Of a stretch of 64,000 nt of DNA, positions 22,588 through 35,300 are shown one piece after another; the first letter of the stretch is position 1; each line of letters starts with the position of its first letter. The notes beneath the pieces were generated by a model. That model did not search any database, was not told the origin of the DNA, and saw only the letters and a program-made list of their open reading frames with translations. Location: the NCBI GenBank assembly GCA_002917075.1, contig NTMA01000049.1, positions 1 to 64,000 of the forward strand, given 5' to 3'. The position numbers were made by a program, and so were the translations under genes. The DNA is from Hawksworthiomyces lignivorus (taxonomy: Eukaryota; Ascomycota; Sordariomycetes; Ophiostomatales; Ophiostomataceae).

Positions 22588-25187
22588 TTACGGGCGCATA
22601 CCCCAGGCCGGCTTAAGCTGGTCTGTGAGAGAAGACTGCGTGAACACAGTATCACCTGGGAGTCGGCTTACGCGACCCGCACCGCTACGGATAGCAGCTT
22701 GTTGTGCGGCCGAGATGCCACTGCGGTTGCTTCGGATGCTTCCTGCATCACTCATCACATCATTGTCCTTGAACTTCCGCGGAGGCGCAAAGTCGAGACC
22801 AGTGAATGTGCTTGACTTTCGAAGAAGGTGGCTGTAATTTGTTAGCGAGATCAAAAACGAGTTGAGAGGGGGATATGCTATAGAAACTAAGGAAGAAACA
22901 TACGGGCTTGGTAGAGCTGCCATCTCGTCGTATGAAGACACCAAGGGCGAGCTAGCCGGGACCTTCAATTGATAGGGCCGCCGTTCTCCAAGAGGGCTCT
23001 GAGACCGTCCCGACGTCCGCTCTTCGTACGACGTAGGTGGTGCAAAGTCGACTGCGCCCATCAGCGCAAATGTGTCGTCCTTGAGCTTCGACGGCGTTGG
23101 CAGGGTAATTAGGTCTTCCGGCGGTGGCATAGGCTTACGAGGGCCCATACGGCCAGACATATTGGAAGCAGAGCGCGGTCCTGGCAAGCGATTGGACATG
23201 GAAGAGCCGGGCCGGGGACCATATTGGCTAGACATAGAGGAGCCGGGTCGGAATCCTGGACCACCAGACATGCTCATACCACCCATAGAGCCATGGACAT
23301 TGCGTGGCGGCCCGCGTGGGCGGCCCCCGGGCATTCGGGAACCGGACGGTGGGGGAGTCATAGCACGCCGGGAAACAGGCTGCGCGTACGGCATCACGAA
23401 TGAATTCGATTGGGGATCAAAATACGCGTTTGTCTCGGCACCCGCGTAAGATTGATCATAATCTTCGTAGTACTGGCCGTTGCCATGACCTTGGTTAGCC
23501 GCTGGCCCACGCCACTCAGCTGGAATGCCTTGTGGAGGGTAGTGTTGGTTGTATTCAGCAAGATCCGGTTTGCCTTCGTCAAAGTACTCCTTGTAGAAGG
23601 ACCTAATGCGGTTCGCCCTTGTTTCAGGGTCCTCTGATTCAATTAGCTCATCTGGTGGAAGTGGACGGAAGCCGACAGAAAGCCGCTTTGTATCAAACTG
23701 AGGAAGACCCAATGCGGACTGTCGCACAGTGTTGTCTTGCGGGTATTCAGAAGACTGGCGCCTGTGTTGTGCTCGTCCACGATCCTCCTCGTGGTCATAT
23801 TGGATGTGCCCGGGTTCCTCTACCATGGGCACTGTAGGAGCGTGTTCGGAAGGTAAGACAACATTTGGAAGTGTCGGCTCATTGCTGGTAGTGGCTTGGC
23901 CGGGGAGGAATGTTTCGTCGTCAAAGGGTCCCCCTAAGGCTAGCGTTGGAAGAGCGGAGTGAGCGTTATCGTGATGCTCGTCTCCCTGAGGCAAATTAAG
24001 GCCCAAGTCAAAGCCTGGATAAGTAGACGAATCTTGGCGTAAGCCGTGGTTTGGAGTATCATACACAAACGGCTCATCCACAGTGCCGGTCGTGGAACGG
24101 TGATTTACAGGCTGAGCTGCAGTCTGATCTTGTTCTCTGGGAGGAACACCCTTCCGCGATATCTTCATAGCTGCCGGTTCGGGAACTTGAAGCTCTGCCT
24201 CCGTAGGTAACATGTCGTGCTCGCCTTGGTTACCCATAGGATTGTGGTGATGAATTTCACTGGCGTCCTCGATAACAGGTACCGTCGGCTCCAAAATGAA
24301 AGATTCTTTCACCGGCGGCGGCGGCGAAGGCATAGATAGCGGTGGCTGAGAAGTGCTGTCATTCCCGGGATAAGGAGGGACTGGCGACTTTGTCCGGGGC
24401 GAGTTCGGCGTCGCTGAAAGATTCGAAAAGCGTTTGTGCTGCGAAGGGGGGACGCTTGAGCCGGAACCGGTGTAGACAGACGAGCCATCCCGAGCCTCCT
24501 TCTGGAACGATCGAAGCGAGGCAACATCACTTGCAGCATACTGTGCTACTGGTCTGTAAGGATCTTCGTTCTGGTGCAGAGTTCGAGCAAGAGAGTGCAG
24601 CGATTCTCGGGAACCTTGGACTTCAGGAGGGAGAAGGTACGGGCTCGATAGATTCATATCCATAGACAGCTGGCGCGATTTCGGGTTGAACATATCCTTC
24701 TCACCACCAAAAAAGGAGCTCTTTCGCTTCGCCTTCGTTGGTCCCTTCCTTGTCGGGTCCATAGCTAGCCCGAAATCCAATGACTTATGGGGGTCGCTGA
24801 TGTCTTCATTTCTCATTTTCTTCATGCTTCTTCGGTGCAAGTAAAACAGAACACATGCAATAGCGACAAGAGGAATCCTGGCATCGTCAGTTAGCAAATA
24901 AATTCAGAGAAAACAAATCAAACCATTTCCATAAACGTGGTATTGCCAACATACACTACGCCAAGCACAATAGGAAGCGTCATAGACGAGCCGCCCTCGG
25001 GCTTCTCGCATAAGTTGTCATTGTCCTTGTCACAGGCGGAGGTTGAAGAGCTGGCTCGCTCCATGATTCTGCTGGGGTTATCGCGTCCGATGGCGCGCGT
25101 GGCGTCTTGGAAAGCATATTTCAGCGCAATTGGGACTCGGGGACCAAGCCGGTATCCCTGCTCAATTATACCACCGGTAGCCGCCAT
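22588..25187 (-). CDS. Large single-pass membrane protein, Skg6-like
   Basis: Exons on the minus strand are 25187-24955, 24877-22904 and 22831-22588, giving 816 residues with consistent phases. Residues 1-68 are a short N-terminal part without a signal peptide. A membrane segment of about 69-90 (LPIVLGVVIPLVAIACVLFY) is restored across the first intron and followed by LHRRSMKKMRNED and SDPHKSLDFGLA. The remaining 700 residues are cytoplasmic and largely disordered. They include one conserved-looking block, TRANRIRSFYKEYFDEGKPD, near residue 520, and a Gly/Arg/Pro/Met-rich repeat region (PGSSMS, GPRPGSSMSN) at about 610-680. The membrane segment with adjacent basic residues and the FYKEYFDEGKP block recall fungal SKG6-domain proteins of the polarised-growth machinery. 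I give this assignment moderate weight only. Confidence 0.85.
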
Positions 25188-25945
25188 GATCTCTTTTCGT
25201 CTTTTTTGGCGTCTGAGGCGAGGGCGAGTGTTGTTGTCTCCAAGACTTGGTGGGTATAAACTGAATCCGAAGCCGGGAAGAAATAGAGCTGCGGGAATAA
25301 AATATAGGACGGCGTATTATTTGTAATTAACCACTGAGCTGTTGTTATTATTATTACACCAGAGAACTCCTTTGAGATTTGTTCGCGAGGCGAATTCGAC
25401 GATCCAGCGAAGGTACGCCAAAAGGAGCTATGGTCAGGCAGACGAGTGGGGAGAGACGAAGAGATCCAGGCTCTCCGAGACTCTCGTGAAGAATTAAAGG
25501 CCAGAGGCAGAAGCACAAAAATAACAAAGTGCTTCTCTGTAAGATTATCGCGGCGTCTACTCGTCGTCGTATGGGAATCTGTTGTATTATATTCCCTTTC
25601 AATATTCGAAAAATGAACGGACTGCCCGCTGGCGGGCCTGTTGGTAGAGATCGACGAAGAAGCAAAAAGACAAGCAAATATATAAGGAATGGACGACTAG
25701 ACCGTTGACACTGACGAAAACGTCAACGAGACTAAGTCTGGGGAAAAGGAGTGTGGTTTAAACGAACGAACGAGGGAGAGACGAGGCGGAGGTAAGGGAG
25801 AGACGACGAAACGAATGTATCAAGCCTGCATCTCGAATGGTAGAGGATGGAAATAAGGTGAGTGAGGTAAGGAAAGGAAAGGAAGAGGAAAAAAAGAGAA
25901 GAAGAAAAGAAAGAGAGGAGGATCGAGATACGAAGACAGCACCTG

Positions 25946-25997
25946 TACTCCGTAATTACTCAGAAGGGCGTGTTCTGTAGGTACGAAGTACGGAGTA
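25946..25997. repeat. Inverted repeat TACTCCGTA / TACGGAGTA
   Basis: Two perfect 9-base arms at 25946-25954 and 25989-25997 separated by 34 bases. The same 9-mer recurs elsewhere in intergenic parts of the window. Confidence 0.75.
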
Positions 25998-26739
25998 TAA
26001 TGTGTAATAAGCATACGGTATTATTAGGCCGTACGTAGCAGTAGCGGGACCGCTGAAAGGGGGAGGAGGAAAAGAAAGGGGAGGATTTTACTAGGGTAGG
26101 AGCGTGCGAGGAGACAAAGCGCGCCTTCCATCTCACAGTCGGTTGTCTATTTTTTGTCTGTACCTGCATTCTTCCAATCCTTTCCAATCCTTCTTTCCTA
26201 AAGGAGAACCCACCCTATTAGACTAGGTCGGGCTTAGGCCTATAGTGACGACGCCATAAACGGACAGAAGGGCGAAGAGTGGAGCCAATCAGCATTGCAG
26301 CGCAGTGAGAAGAGTGAGCCAGGGGAGTGGTGAGATAGGCAGTACACACTACTATGTAATTAATTAATCCAGAGTTGAGTGCTATCAGACGGGAAGAGAA
26401 GTTGGGATGGAAGAAGCACATCATCGATCAAGAGAAGTACCGTGCATGTCTTGCAACTCTGTTTGATGGCAGAGATAACAGATGCGCAAGCATTATATCG
26501 TGCGAATATCTCTAGTTCACAGGGACCTGGCGTCGCGTGTGCGCCTTTTGTATTATATGTAGCTCAACCGGTTATTTAGAGCATTCTTGCCTCACGCTCT
26601 CCAGTGTACAAGTATGCGTGCGCTCTAGGGGACATTGTACATCGTTTACCCTTGACCTGTATATATATCCTGCTTCAATGCATATTGCGATGGGGATTTT
26701 AAAGTGAAGGCGAATTTCCCAGCAGTATGTAGCTAGGAC

Positions 26740-26769
26740 AAGAAAGAAAGAAAGAAAGAAAGAAAGAAA
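26740..26769. repeat. (AAAG)n microsatellite
   Basis: About seven perfect tetranucleotide copies in intergenic DNA. Confidence 0.9.
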
Positions 26770-29001
26770 TAGAAGGAAAGAAAAGCAAGGACCACGGAGT
26801 ATCTACGACGGCATATACGCGTACAAGCATAGACGTATAGATATCCGTCAATTGAGCATCACTGGGAAAGGTCACGCTGGGGCGTTCGACGAGGTGGAAT
26901 TTGTCTGCGATGGGAAGACGACCATTCACTGGAATCGATGTTCAGTCGTTTCCACATCGAAAAAAAGGGAATTGGCGCTGATTGGTTGTGTACCTGAAAG
27001 CACAGGATGATCCACAATGATTTTCCTCAAGAAGGATTGGTGGCCGCTACCAGGAACCCCCCCGCCAATCCACAGAACAGCGCTAATCTCCTGACGGGGC
27101 CAGACCAAAATCAACCGAAATGAGCAAACGGGGCTCTTTTCTATTTTTCCTCTCTCCACACCCCTGTCAACTTTCGTCCGCCCAAGATCTAGCCAGGCCA
27201 AGCAGAGTCGTCGGTGCCTCAAATTTCCTCCTAGCCAGGTATCCTTCTATTCTTCACAAGCAGCAAGCATACTTTTCCTTGCTTTTCCCCTTTTTTGCTA
27301 AATTTCGTCGCCCCCCAAATAGCCAATAACATATGTAAGCTACTGTTCACATATTGAAAGGGCCAGACCCTTCTTGTTCGTCCGGTGTTGTATATTTGTA
27401 CCATTTGAAACAAGGCAATATCCCTGATACTCTCACTCAGCAGCATACGCCCGCTCTATTTCATGTATTTTGAATATGTCTATACATTCGGTATACCGAG
27501 TGCAGAGCAGCCAGATCCTTCCCTCTCCTTTCATATTCTGGTCTGCTGTTCATTATTCTGAGTTGGTAAGCTGCGAAATCATGTAGAGGTGTGTAACCCG
27601 ACCTACATATGAGCACAGAAAGCATGAGGCTAACATGTCTTATCTTGCATACACACGTAGACATTACCGCACCTTTCTTTCCCGTTCAGATGCAAGTTTT
27701 GTTGTATTTATGCCTCCAACAATACTCTGTGCGCATGTGTGTATACAAGTACTTGCAGCCTGCTTTGGCCCTTCGCTGCCCCGTCCGAAAATAGCCCGTG
27801 AAAAAGAAAACATCGCAGCGGTCCACTTGCTCCATATCTGGAGCAAAGAAAAAAGGAAATAAAAACAGCTGCGCCACGCTCTGCCCACCAGGATACGTTT
27901 TCTCTTTAATTTGGCAACTCCAGCGCTTTTTGCGCCAGTAGCATATGCTTATGGTACAAAATTGCAAATGCGGTATTTTGGTCGTTACCGCTGGTGCTCC
28001 CATGACCTGATAATGAAAGTGGCACCTATTTCATTTCCAAGGTAGGGGGCCAAGAGAGAATGCTTCTGCTTTTGCTTTCTTTTTCTTTTAACTATATTCT
28101 CGCTTCTTTCTGATGGAGAACTGAGAAAGAGCTTTATGATAGAAGTCGGTCATGCTATCAAAGTCTCAAACGCATACACGACGTTAGCAGTCTTCCGTAG
28201 AATTAATTGTGCCTTAGTTAATACATATGCTTCTCTTATCTGCCTGTGTACTCTGTAACACCGCAAGATACAAGGTATTATCAAGGACTAGGCCACCCTT
28301 GATTGCTATTCCCCCTCCCTTTCTAAGAGACTTAAAACAAGTCGGACATGCTTCAGGGCTTAGTTTTCTCCTAGTTTCTTCCTATAAGAAAAGTCGCCAT
28401 GTTCGTAGCACATATCGTTCGCATATTGCATGCTTAGGCGCACGGTTGCGTGTTGTAGAAACATGTATCTAGAAGAAGGAGAAACGCGGCTCATGGGCAT
28501 GGAAAACATCTCGCCAATCCTTGGCTCAGCATGCGCGTCTGTGTTTATAACGCCGAACCACGTTGTACGCGAAATCTTACACGCGCTTTATTTCGGCTTA
28601 TTCATATCCATGGTTTCCCAGAGAAAACCAAACACTGGTAGAAATTGGGACGTAATAAACAAATATGTGCGTGTGTATAGATATTGGAAGGACTACATAC
28701 TTCAAAGTGTCGACCGTATGTTAAAAAGACGTGATTTTGCATCGAAACAGCCGGGTGTGCCTCCTAGACCGACATGCATCTTTTGACACACTAGGGTGAG
28801 AGCAAGGATAAGGCCAGGCCATGCAGACTTGTTGTAGCGGAGAAACCCCCTGTTATTTCACAGCCTGCAGGGCTTGTTCTACTACTCATCGCAGGCAGTG
28901 GCAGCCAAAGGAACAGAGGGAATGAGCTACAACTACAAACCATGTTGCATTTGTGCACACTTGCGTTTCAGATGCTGCCTCAGCTCTCTATCTGCAAAGC
29001 T

Positions 29002-31202
29002 CTAATTTGTGGCCTGGTAGTAGTCTGGTGCATATTCGAGAAGCCACCGCTTTTCGATTTTCGTTATGTCTCGGATGTAGGTCTTGTCTCCCGTCTCCAT
29101 AACCTCGTGGAAAACCACCCAGTCCGCCTTGCGGTTGAAAAGTAGAGAGCTCGGGTGTGCGTGTAGCACGGTGCCGCCCGCTACATTGCGAAAGGTGCCG
29201 TCCGCCTGCATGCGTGCCGCCTGCGCGAAGTAGCCAGTCGTCAGGCATCGTTGTATCTGCTCTCCCTTGTTTGGCGTATTCTGTTGTAGCTGTTGCTGTT
29301 TCTCTTGTCGATGCGATTGCTGCTGCTGCTGCTGTTGCAGCTGGTGGTCAGGCACCTCCAGGCCAAACCGTTCCATGAACCGCTTCAGCTGCGCTCGCAC
29401 GCTGACGGCCCGCTTCAGCATCTGAAAATTGAGTCGGTTCTCGCGGCAAAACCGTGACTCGCCTCGGCCCTTGGTCACGAATGCCTCGTAGATGTTGAGC
29501 AGCGTCAAGTGGTCGCCCTCCTCGGCTGCAAACCTGCGCCGCGCCAGCTCGAGGACATGCCGCTCCTCTTTGCTGCCCCTGCCGTCCTGGTTGTCGATCC
29601 ATACGCTGTTGTTGCCCTCGCGGCTAGTCATCGCCGCAATCGTCAGCATTTCGCTGAGGCAGCCAAACTGCGGCGCCGCCAGCAACGCCTTGGCCATCAT
29701 TGGCTCCACAGCCAGCTCGGCCATCCGCAGACCCAGAGGCTTGGTCAGCTTTGCGTAGTCATCCAGAGCGCCGAGCGAATACAAGAGCTCGAGAGCCTTG
29801 GTCATCAGCTCGGCCGGCGGCGGCGTGAAAAAAGGAAACCGCAAGACATTGTCGATGCCCAGGGCTTTGAGCTGAAGTACGACAGGCGCCAAATTAGATC
29901 GCTGAATCTCCGGCACGTTGGCATCCGCGAGAGATAGATAGGCCTCTTCTGTATAGAGCCGGAAGCACTTGCCCGGTTTGGTTCGCCCGGCTCGCCCAGC
30001 CCGCTGCGCCGCGGCGGCCTTGGATACCGGCGTCATGGTGAGCGTCTCGATGCCCGTCGCTGGGTTGTACGCACGCTGCTTGACGAAGCCGCTGTCGACG
30101 ACGTACACAATGCCATTGATTGTCACCGACGCCTCGGCTATGTTTGTGGCAAAGATGACTTTGCGTGTGTCTTGCGGTGCTTCTTCGAACACGTACATTT
30201 GTTCGTCTGTTGTCAGTCCGGCATACATCGGCAGAGGCAGCAGCGCCTGCCGGTCGGCGATAGAGTTCTGTGTCGCCACTTGCTCTGCCACTGCCTGGAC
30301 TGCCTGCTCGATCTCTTCTCGTCCCGTAAGAAACACAAGGATGTCGCCGTCAGGTTCGTGTTCGTGTATGTCTAAGACGGTGGCGATTGCCTTCTGCACA
30401 TAGTCCTCTGCTGGTTGCTCCAAGTAGAGAACATCGATCGGATAAGTCCTGCCCTCAAGGCTGATAATCATGCCAGTTTTGTCTTCGCCATCGCCGCCGT
30501 CCTTTTCATCTTTCTCTTCGCGGACGTCGGTCTTAGAGCTGCTGTTGTTGTCATCGTCTGTAGAAAAATAAGAAAGAAAAGCCTCCGCTTGAAGAGTAGC
30601 ACTACTGATAATGATGCGCAGCTCTGGTCTCCTTTTGCGGATCTTTCTCAACAACCCAAGCAGTATATCTGTGCTAATAGAACGCTCATGTGCTTCATCC
30701 ACCATGATAACTGAATATCTGGACAAGAGGGGGTCGACAAGAGCTTCCCGGATCAGGAGGCCGTCTGTCATGAATTTTATGCGTGTGGCTGCCGAGGTGA
30801 CATCTTCGAACCGGATGGAATAGCCGACTTCCTTGCCAACTTCACATCCTACCTCTTCTGCCACTCTCAATGCGACTGTCGTAACAGCCACTCTCCGAGG
30901 CTGCAAAGTCCTGCGTCAGCTGAGATTCAATTGAAAGTGAGCGGAACCTGCTGGTATAGGTGGTTATACCAAGCACTCACCTGCGTTATCGCAACAGCTT
31001 TGCCATCTACACACCAACCAGCCTGTTCCAAAAATTGAGGGATCTGCGTAGTCTTTCCAGACCCTGTCTGACCCACGACAATAACCACAGGGTAGGTCTC
31101 GACTAGATATAAAAGACTATCGCGGTGCTTTGCGATCGGCAGTAACGAAGCTGGCTTGTAGAGGGCTGGGATAAATGCCGCCCCTAGATCAAGTTCAGTC
31201 AT
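29002..31202 (-). CDS. DHX35: DEAH-box RNA helicase, DHX35 type
   Basis: ATP-dependent RNA helicase of the DHX35 branch, which is found with spliceosomes in animals. Exons 31202-30981 and 30900-29002, 706 residues, close to the usual length of about 700. Motif I is GQTGSGKT (44-51), motif Ia TQPRRVA spans the splice join (73-79), motif II is DEAH (142-145), motif III SAT (174-176). Motif VI QRAGRAGR lies near 340, followed by winged-helix, ratchet and OB-fold regions ending WLLEYAPDYYQATN. The start MTELDLGAAFIPALYKPASL matches the family. Two lineage insertions are visible: an acidic Asp/Lys/Glu stretch at about 188-215 after the SAT motif, and a Gln-rich run near 565-595 in the C-terminal part. 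Motif I has Gln where most DEAH helicases have Glu (GETGSGKT). Confidence 0.95.
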
Positions 31203-32354
31203 AGCCGAACGAGTGCAGTTGAAGAAATATACTAGCAGCAGTGTATATATGCGAGAGCCGTGCCCTCATAAGACTGATGTAATTGCAAACCGCTCCGCTA
31301 TAGCAGATGCTTTCGGTTGCAAAATGTTTAAAATTCTAAAGACGGAGTGTGATCTTGTAAAAAATTTTTTTTTTAAAAAACGAAAGAGTAAGATGCCAAG
31401 CTATCCTTAACCAACTGCTGAATTACTGCTCCATTGGATCAAAATTTTAATAAATTTAACGACTCAAGGCGATATGCGTCAGGCCGCGGACATGTTCCTC
31501 AATTTCAACACTTTATGACTTGCATCGTTGAAAGCCACTCATTGAGGTCATCAACGCCACAAAACAGGACTGCCAACTCAAAATACCCAAAATACACGTG
31601 ACTGCATATAACAAAATCCGAACGTCATTCGTCGGCGCCTCGTAACCGCCTTGCCTTGGATTTCTTCACTTTCATCCATCTGGTCATTCGGGCGACTTTT
31701 TTTTGTCGCCCTGATCTTTGCGCGTTCTGCTGTTGCTGAACTGCCTCACCACGTCGTCTAACTCGCGTGTCTGCTGTCTGGCACTCTCGCTGTCTTCGTG
31801 CACTTGGAGAAGACGCTATTCTATCCCATTCCTGCTTGTTCGGCAGTGGAAGCTCTGTTTCGTCTTCCCGTTTAGGTTTTGGAACGCGCTTGTTCCTGCC
31901 CGACGTCAAGTCTTTCGGTCAGCTGGCCATATAGCTATTTTGAGCTATTTCCATCCCATCTGGTTCCTTTTCTGTCTTTTTTCTTCTTCTTCTTCTTTTT
32001 CGAGGACCACTTGTTTGACTCTCAAGCTACAAGGTCGCTGTCTACCTGTAGTTCCAAAAGAAACGCTTGTTTCATCTATGAGACTCTCTTACCGACAATT
32101 TCGTCTGCATTTTCGTCTGGTACAGCCGTACACAAAGACCAAAGATTGCTTTCGCCTCTATTGGTCTCGTTGCTTCCGTACTTACTTACATCGTTATGAG
32201 GGTCTCAGTTTGATGCGCATATGATACTATGCCATCTGCAGTTGTGAATCTGCTTGCTGCCTTTTTTTTAAACACTGCTTGCCATTTTCTTCAAAGAGCT
32301 CAACTCTGTTGAACACAGGTTTCTTGCCCGGGGCAATATGGTAAGGTGCCGACA
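31203..32354. other. Divergent promoter region DHX35 / DUF2293 gene
   Basis: About 1.15 kb between divergent start codons. Contains an A/T palindrome near 31357-31380, a CACGTG at 31595, a possible unassigned coding exon (see 31625-31918), and CT-rich sense-strand sequence from 31960 to 32100 upstream of the rightward gene. Confidence 0.5.
31625..31918 (-). other. Possible unassigned coding exon
   Basis: An open frame of about 97 codons ending in a stop at 31625, with a composition more protein-like than other intergenic frames. It is rich in Arg, Lys, Gln and Glu, with a segment LPLPNKQEWDRIASSPSARR and a very basic C-terminus (RWMKVKKSKARRLRG). There is no ATG near its 5' end; the first near-start codon is TTG at 31909, and a stop lies directly upstream at 31919. 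I found no upstream exon with a matching phase. It may be a basic nucleolar-type protein, a relic, or chance. Confidence 0.2.
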
Positions 32355-35300
32355 ATGGGAAAAGAAAAGAAACGCGTCGTGCATGGCGCGGGTCCTGGCG
32401 GACATGCAAAGGATAGGCACAAAAAAGCGTTGAGAGATAAGACGTGGGGTGCACCAATGCCGCAAGCTTTGAATGCAAGACTTGACATCCCCAACTTGAA
32501 GTCAAAACACTATTCGTATTATGAGTTGGTTGAAAACAAAGATAAGAAAAAGAAGCTGGAGTTCAAGGTAAGGCCGGTTGGCGAGCTAATGGCGCCCGTC
32601 CCTCTTGTCCTTTTTTTTTTTTTTTCGTTTTATGTTTCTGATGGTACCACGCCTGCCATCTCTTTCAACTGACGCCTGGCGGAATGTTATAGATTATGAG
32701 TGACAGAAATCCTCCTCCGGGGTTCGAGTTTGTTCCCATCGGAAATCCTGAGTTGACTACCACGTGTAAAGAGCTTTCTCGGGAGCGCGATGCAATGATT
32801 TTTATCGTCTCGGTAAGTTAGAAGCTGAAAAGCCTTATTTAAACTGCTAGTTTTTCTCATCAACATACCGCGCTGTTTCAGACAAATAAAGGAGCTGTCG
32901 CAGGCTCGTTGTCCCATCATATGAACCGTATCGGCCACCACATACGACAAAGCATAGTCGAAGAGGCAAGACGATCCATCGGTGAAAGTGCTGAGGCGAC
33001 TAATCAACAGCACCTCTCCAACGGCCCAGAGCCCATCCCGGAGACACAAGAGGAGATCAACGAGCAGGCCGACAAGGCCATCAGAGATCTCTTTCCTCGG
33101 ATTCCACACACAGACCGCCAGACAATTATTGAGCACTCATTCAAAAAGGTGAGTGGCTGTTTTTTCCACAAAAAATTTCATGCAAAATTAACACGAGGTA
33201 AACTCTAGGGAGCCAGTAAAAGGGGTGAGCCTCTTGTGGGCCTAGCTCCAGACATCACTCTTTCACGCCGCGTGCAGCTGGCAGTACTTGCACATATCAG
33301 GCATACTCACACCCGGTATGATCTGCTGCTAAAGGAAACGAGCTATGCGAATGCACGGAAACTAGTTGAGTCTGTGTGTCTAGATTTTCTCGTCAAGTGG
33401 CGGGGAGACGAAGAAACAGGCCGAGACCAGCTTGATGAGATTCTCCGAGAGGTGATTGTTATATCTGATTCGGAAGGCGATGGTGACGATGACGACGAGG
33501 AGGAAGATGAAGACGATAGTACCGATATTGGGTCAGGCAGCTCGGCAGAAGAAGTCTCTGGCCGAGAAATTGCCTTCAGCCCGCCTCCGGCGGCCGCCAC
33601 TGGGCAGATGTTTGTGAACCCACAACCTCGTGCACAACTACGGCATCCACAAGTGTTTGAGTCTCCTCAGCACATGCCAAGTGCTCTTGTTGCGTCCTAT
33701 ATAGACGCCCCGCTATACCCACGAGAGAGGCCAGTCGTAAAAAGAGCTCGACGAGGTTTCAAAAGATACCAAGCTGCTCTCGATGCGCGCTGGGTTGAAG
33801 CCAGAAACAGAGTTCGCCTTCAAGGAGAAGACGTCCCTGAGCCTGTAGTAGCTGTGTCTGCACAGCCACCTACAGATCGGTACGAACCACTTTATCAAGA
33901 AAACGACAGACCTGCCGAGCCTCCTTATCGTGACGTTGAGGATATCCAGGAACGCCGAACTGTTTTGAGACCCCAGGATTATGAGACGCAAGCAACACAT
34001 CACGTTGTAGGCTACGACAACTACAATCGTCTTGTTTCCGCCAGAAACGTCCAGGCAGACCATGCATATGACTCGCGTTCTTTGCAGATGCCCACACAAT
34101 CTTTGACTACAGGCCAACTGGCCCCAGGACATTATGAGAGTTTCCACGGTCCTGCTTCAAGGGGCAACAGTCCATATGTTGGTGCAGACCACCGCCTACA
34201 ACCTCATAGACATACAGTAAGATCTGAGCAAGCCCAGGATTATCTGGTTCCATCCGTCGAGTCGCCATCAATTGGAGAACCGCCGTTGGCCCCAATTTTT
34301 GTCCGTACTGTGTCCCCTCCTGAGACGTTGCCTTTGCGTGGGCATTTATCCAACGAAGCCGTAGGACACCATGACAAACGTCAACCACCAAGCTGGGAAG
34401 AAGATAGGTATGCAGGTGGCAAACGCAGGCGCGTTTTTGACAACGAGACTAGCTATCCGCGTGGCTCACCTAGACAAGAGCCCACCTACCAACAACGCCC
34501 AGTTCGGGATGAACCTCACATTCAAGCCGCCATGTCGTATGCTAGGGAGCAAGTGCATGCTCTTCCATTGCGACCAGCTCCTATTGAAAGGCCGTTTACA
34601 CAACTTGAGTATACGCCTGAACAGCCGTTCACTTATGAACCTGAGCCATTTCCGGAACGTCACTTCTACGGCGAAGCAGGATCGACCTTGCGAGGAGACT
34701 TTTCTCGGCCCATTGTTGCTGAAGACAGGGCCAGACGAGCTTCCCCAGTTACTATGGCTCCGCAGGTGAACCCAAACCAATTGGATCCTGTCTTTGAGCG
34801 TCGAGAAACGCGTGTTGTCGAGATTCGCCGGGAAGCCTATCCAAATGATGCGGAGCGACGTCGGAGTATTCCTAGGGATCACCATCCCATGCATAATCAG
34901 CCAAGACCGAAGGAGGACCGATTTGCTCGTTATCGGCAACTGCACGAGAGAATTGCTTCTATTCCAAAACGAGATATGGAGCTGAGCGATTCATATGACC
35001 CTCACATGCCTCTGCTCAATATGAACCCAGACCTTTTTAAGCGCCAGTCCCAACCTTCAACATCACATCTTCGAGATCATAATGGCCATCTAGAACCTGC
35101 ACCACAGTTTGTGCGCCAGGTCGAACCACATGGTCAGCCGTATCCGACAGGTGATAGTGTTGAGTTAGAGTATTACTATGGTGGAGATGTGAGAGTAATC
35201 TCTCAACAGCCACACAGAGTGGATGATACTTGGACCCAGTAAGTTGAGTTTTCTAGAGAACCATCTCGTACGGATTTGTAGTGTTACTGAACATGTGTTC

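Larger units (their letters stand above)
25188..29001. other. Gene-poor region upstream of the Skg6-like gene
   Basis: About 3.8 kb. GA-rich on the + strand from 25740 to 26110 (CT-rich in the sense of the leftward gene), which suggests its promoter or leader. Contains a TACTCCGTA ... TACGGAGTA inverted pair (25946-25997), two adjacent TTCCAATCC units near 26172, and a GAAA microsatellite. An open frame at 28430-28786 is unconvincing. Confidence 0.5.

Noticed and set aside
28430..28786. 118-codon plus-strand frame with varied composition
   Set aside because: Starts with a real ATG and looks less biased than most, but it has no known motif, no partner exon and no strong start context; most likely chance.
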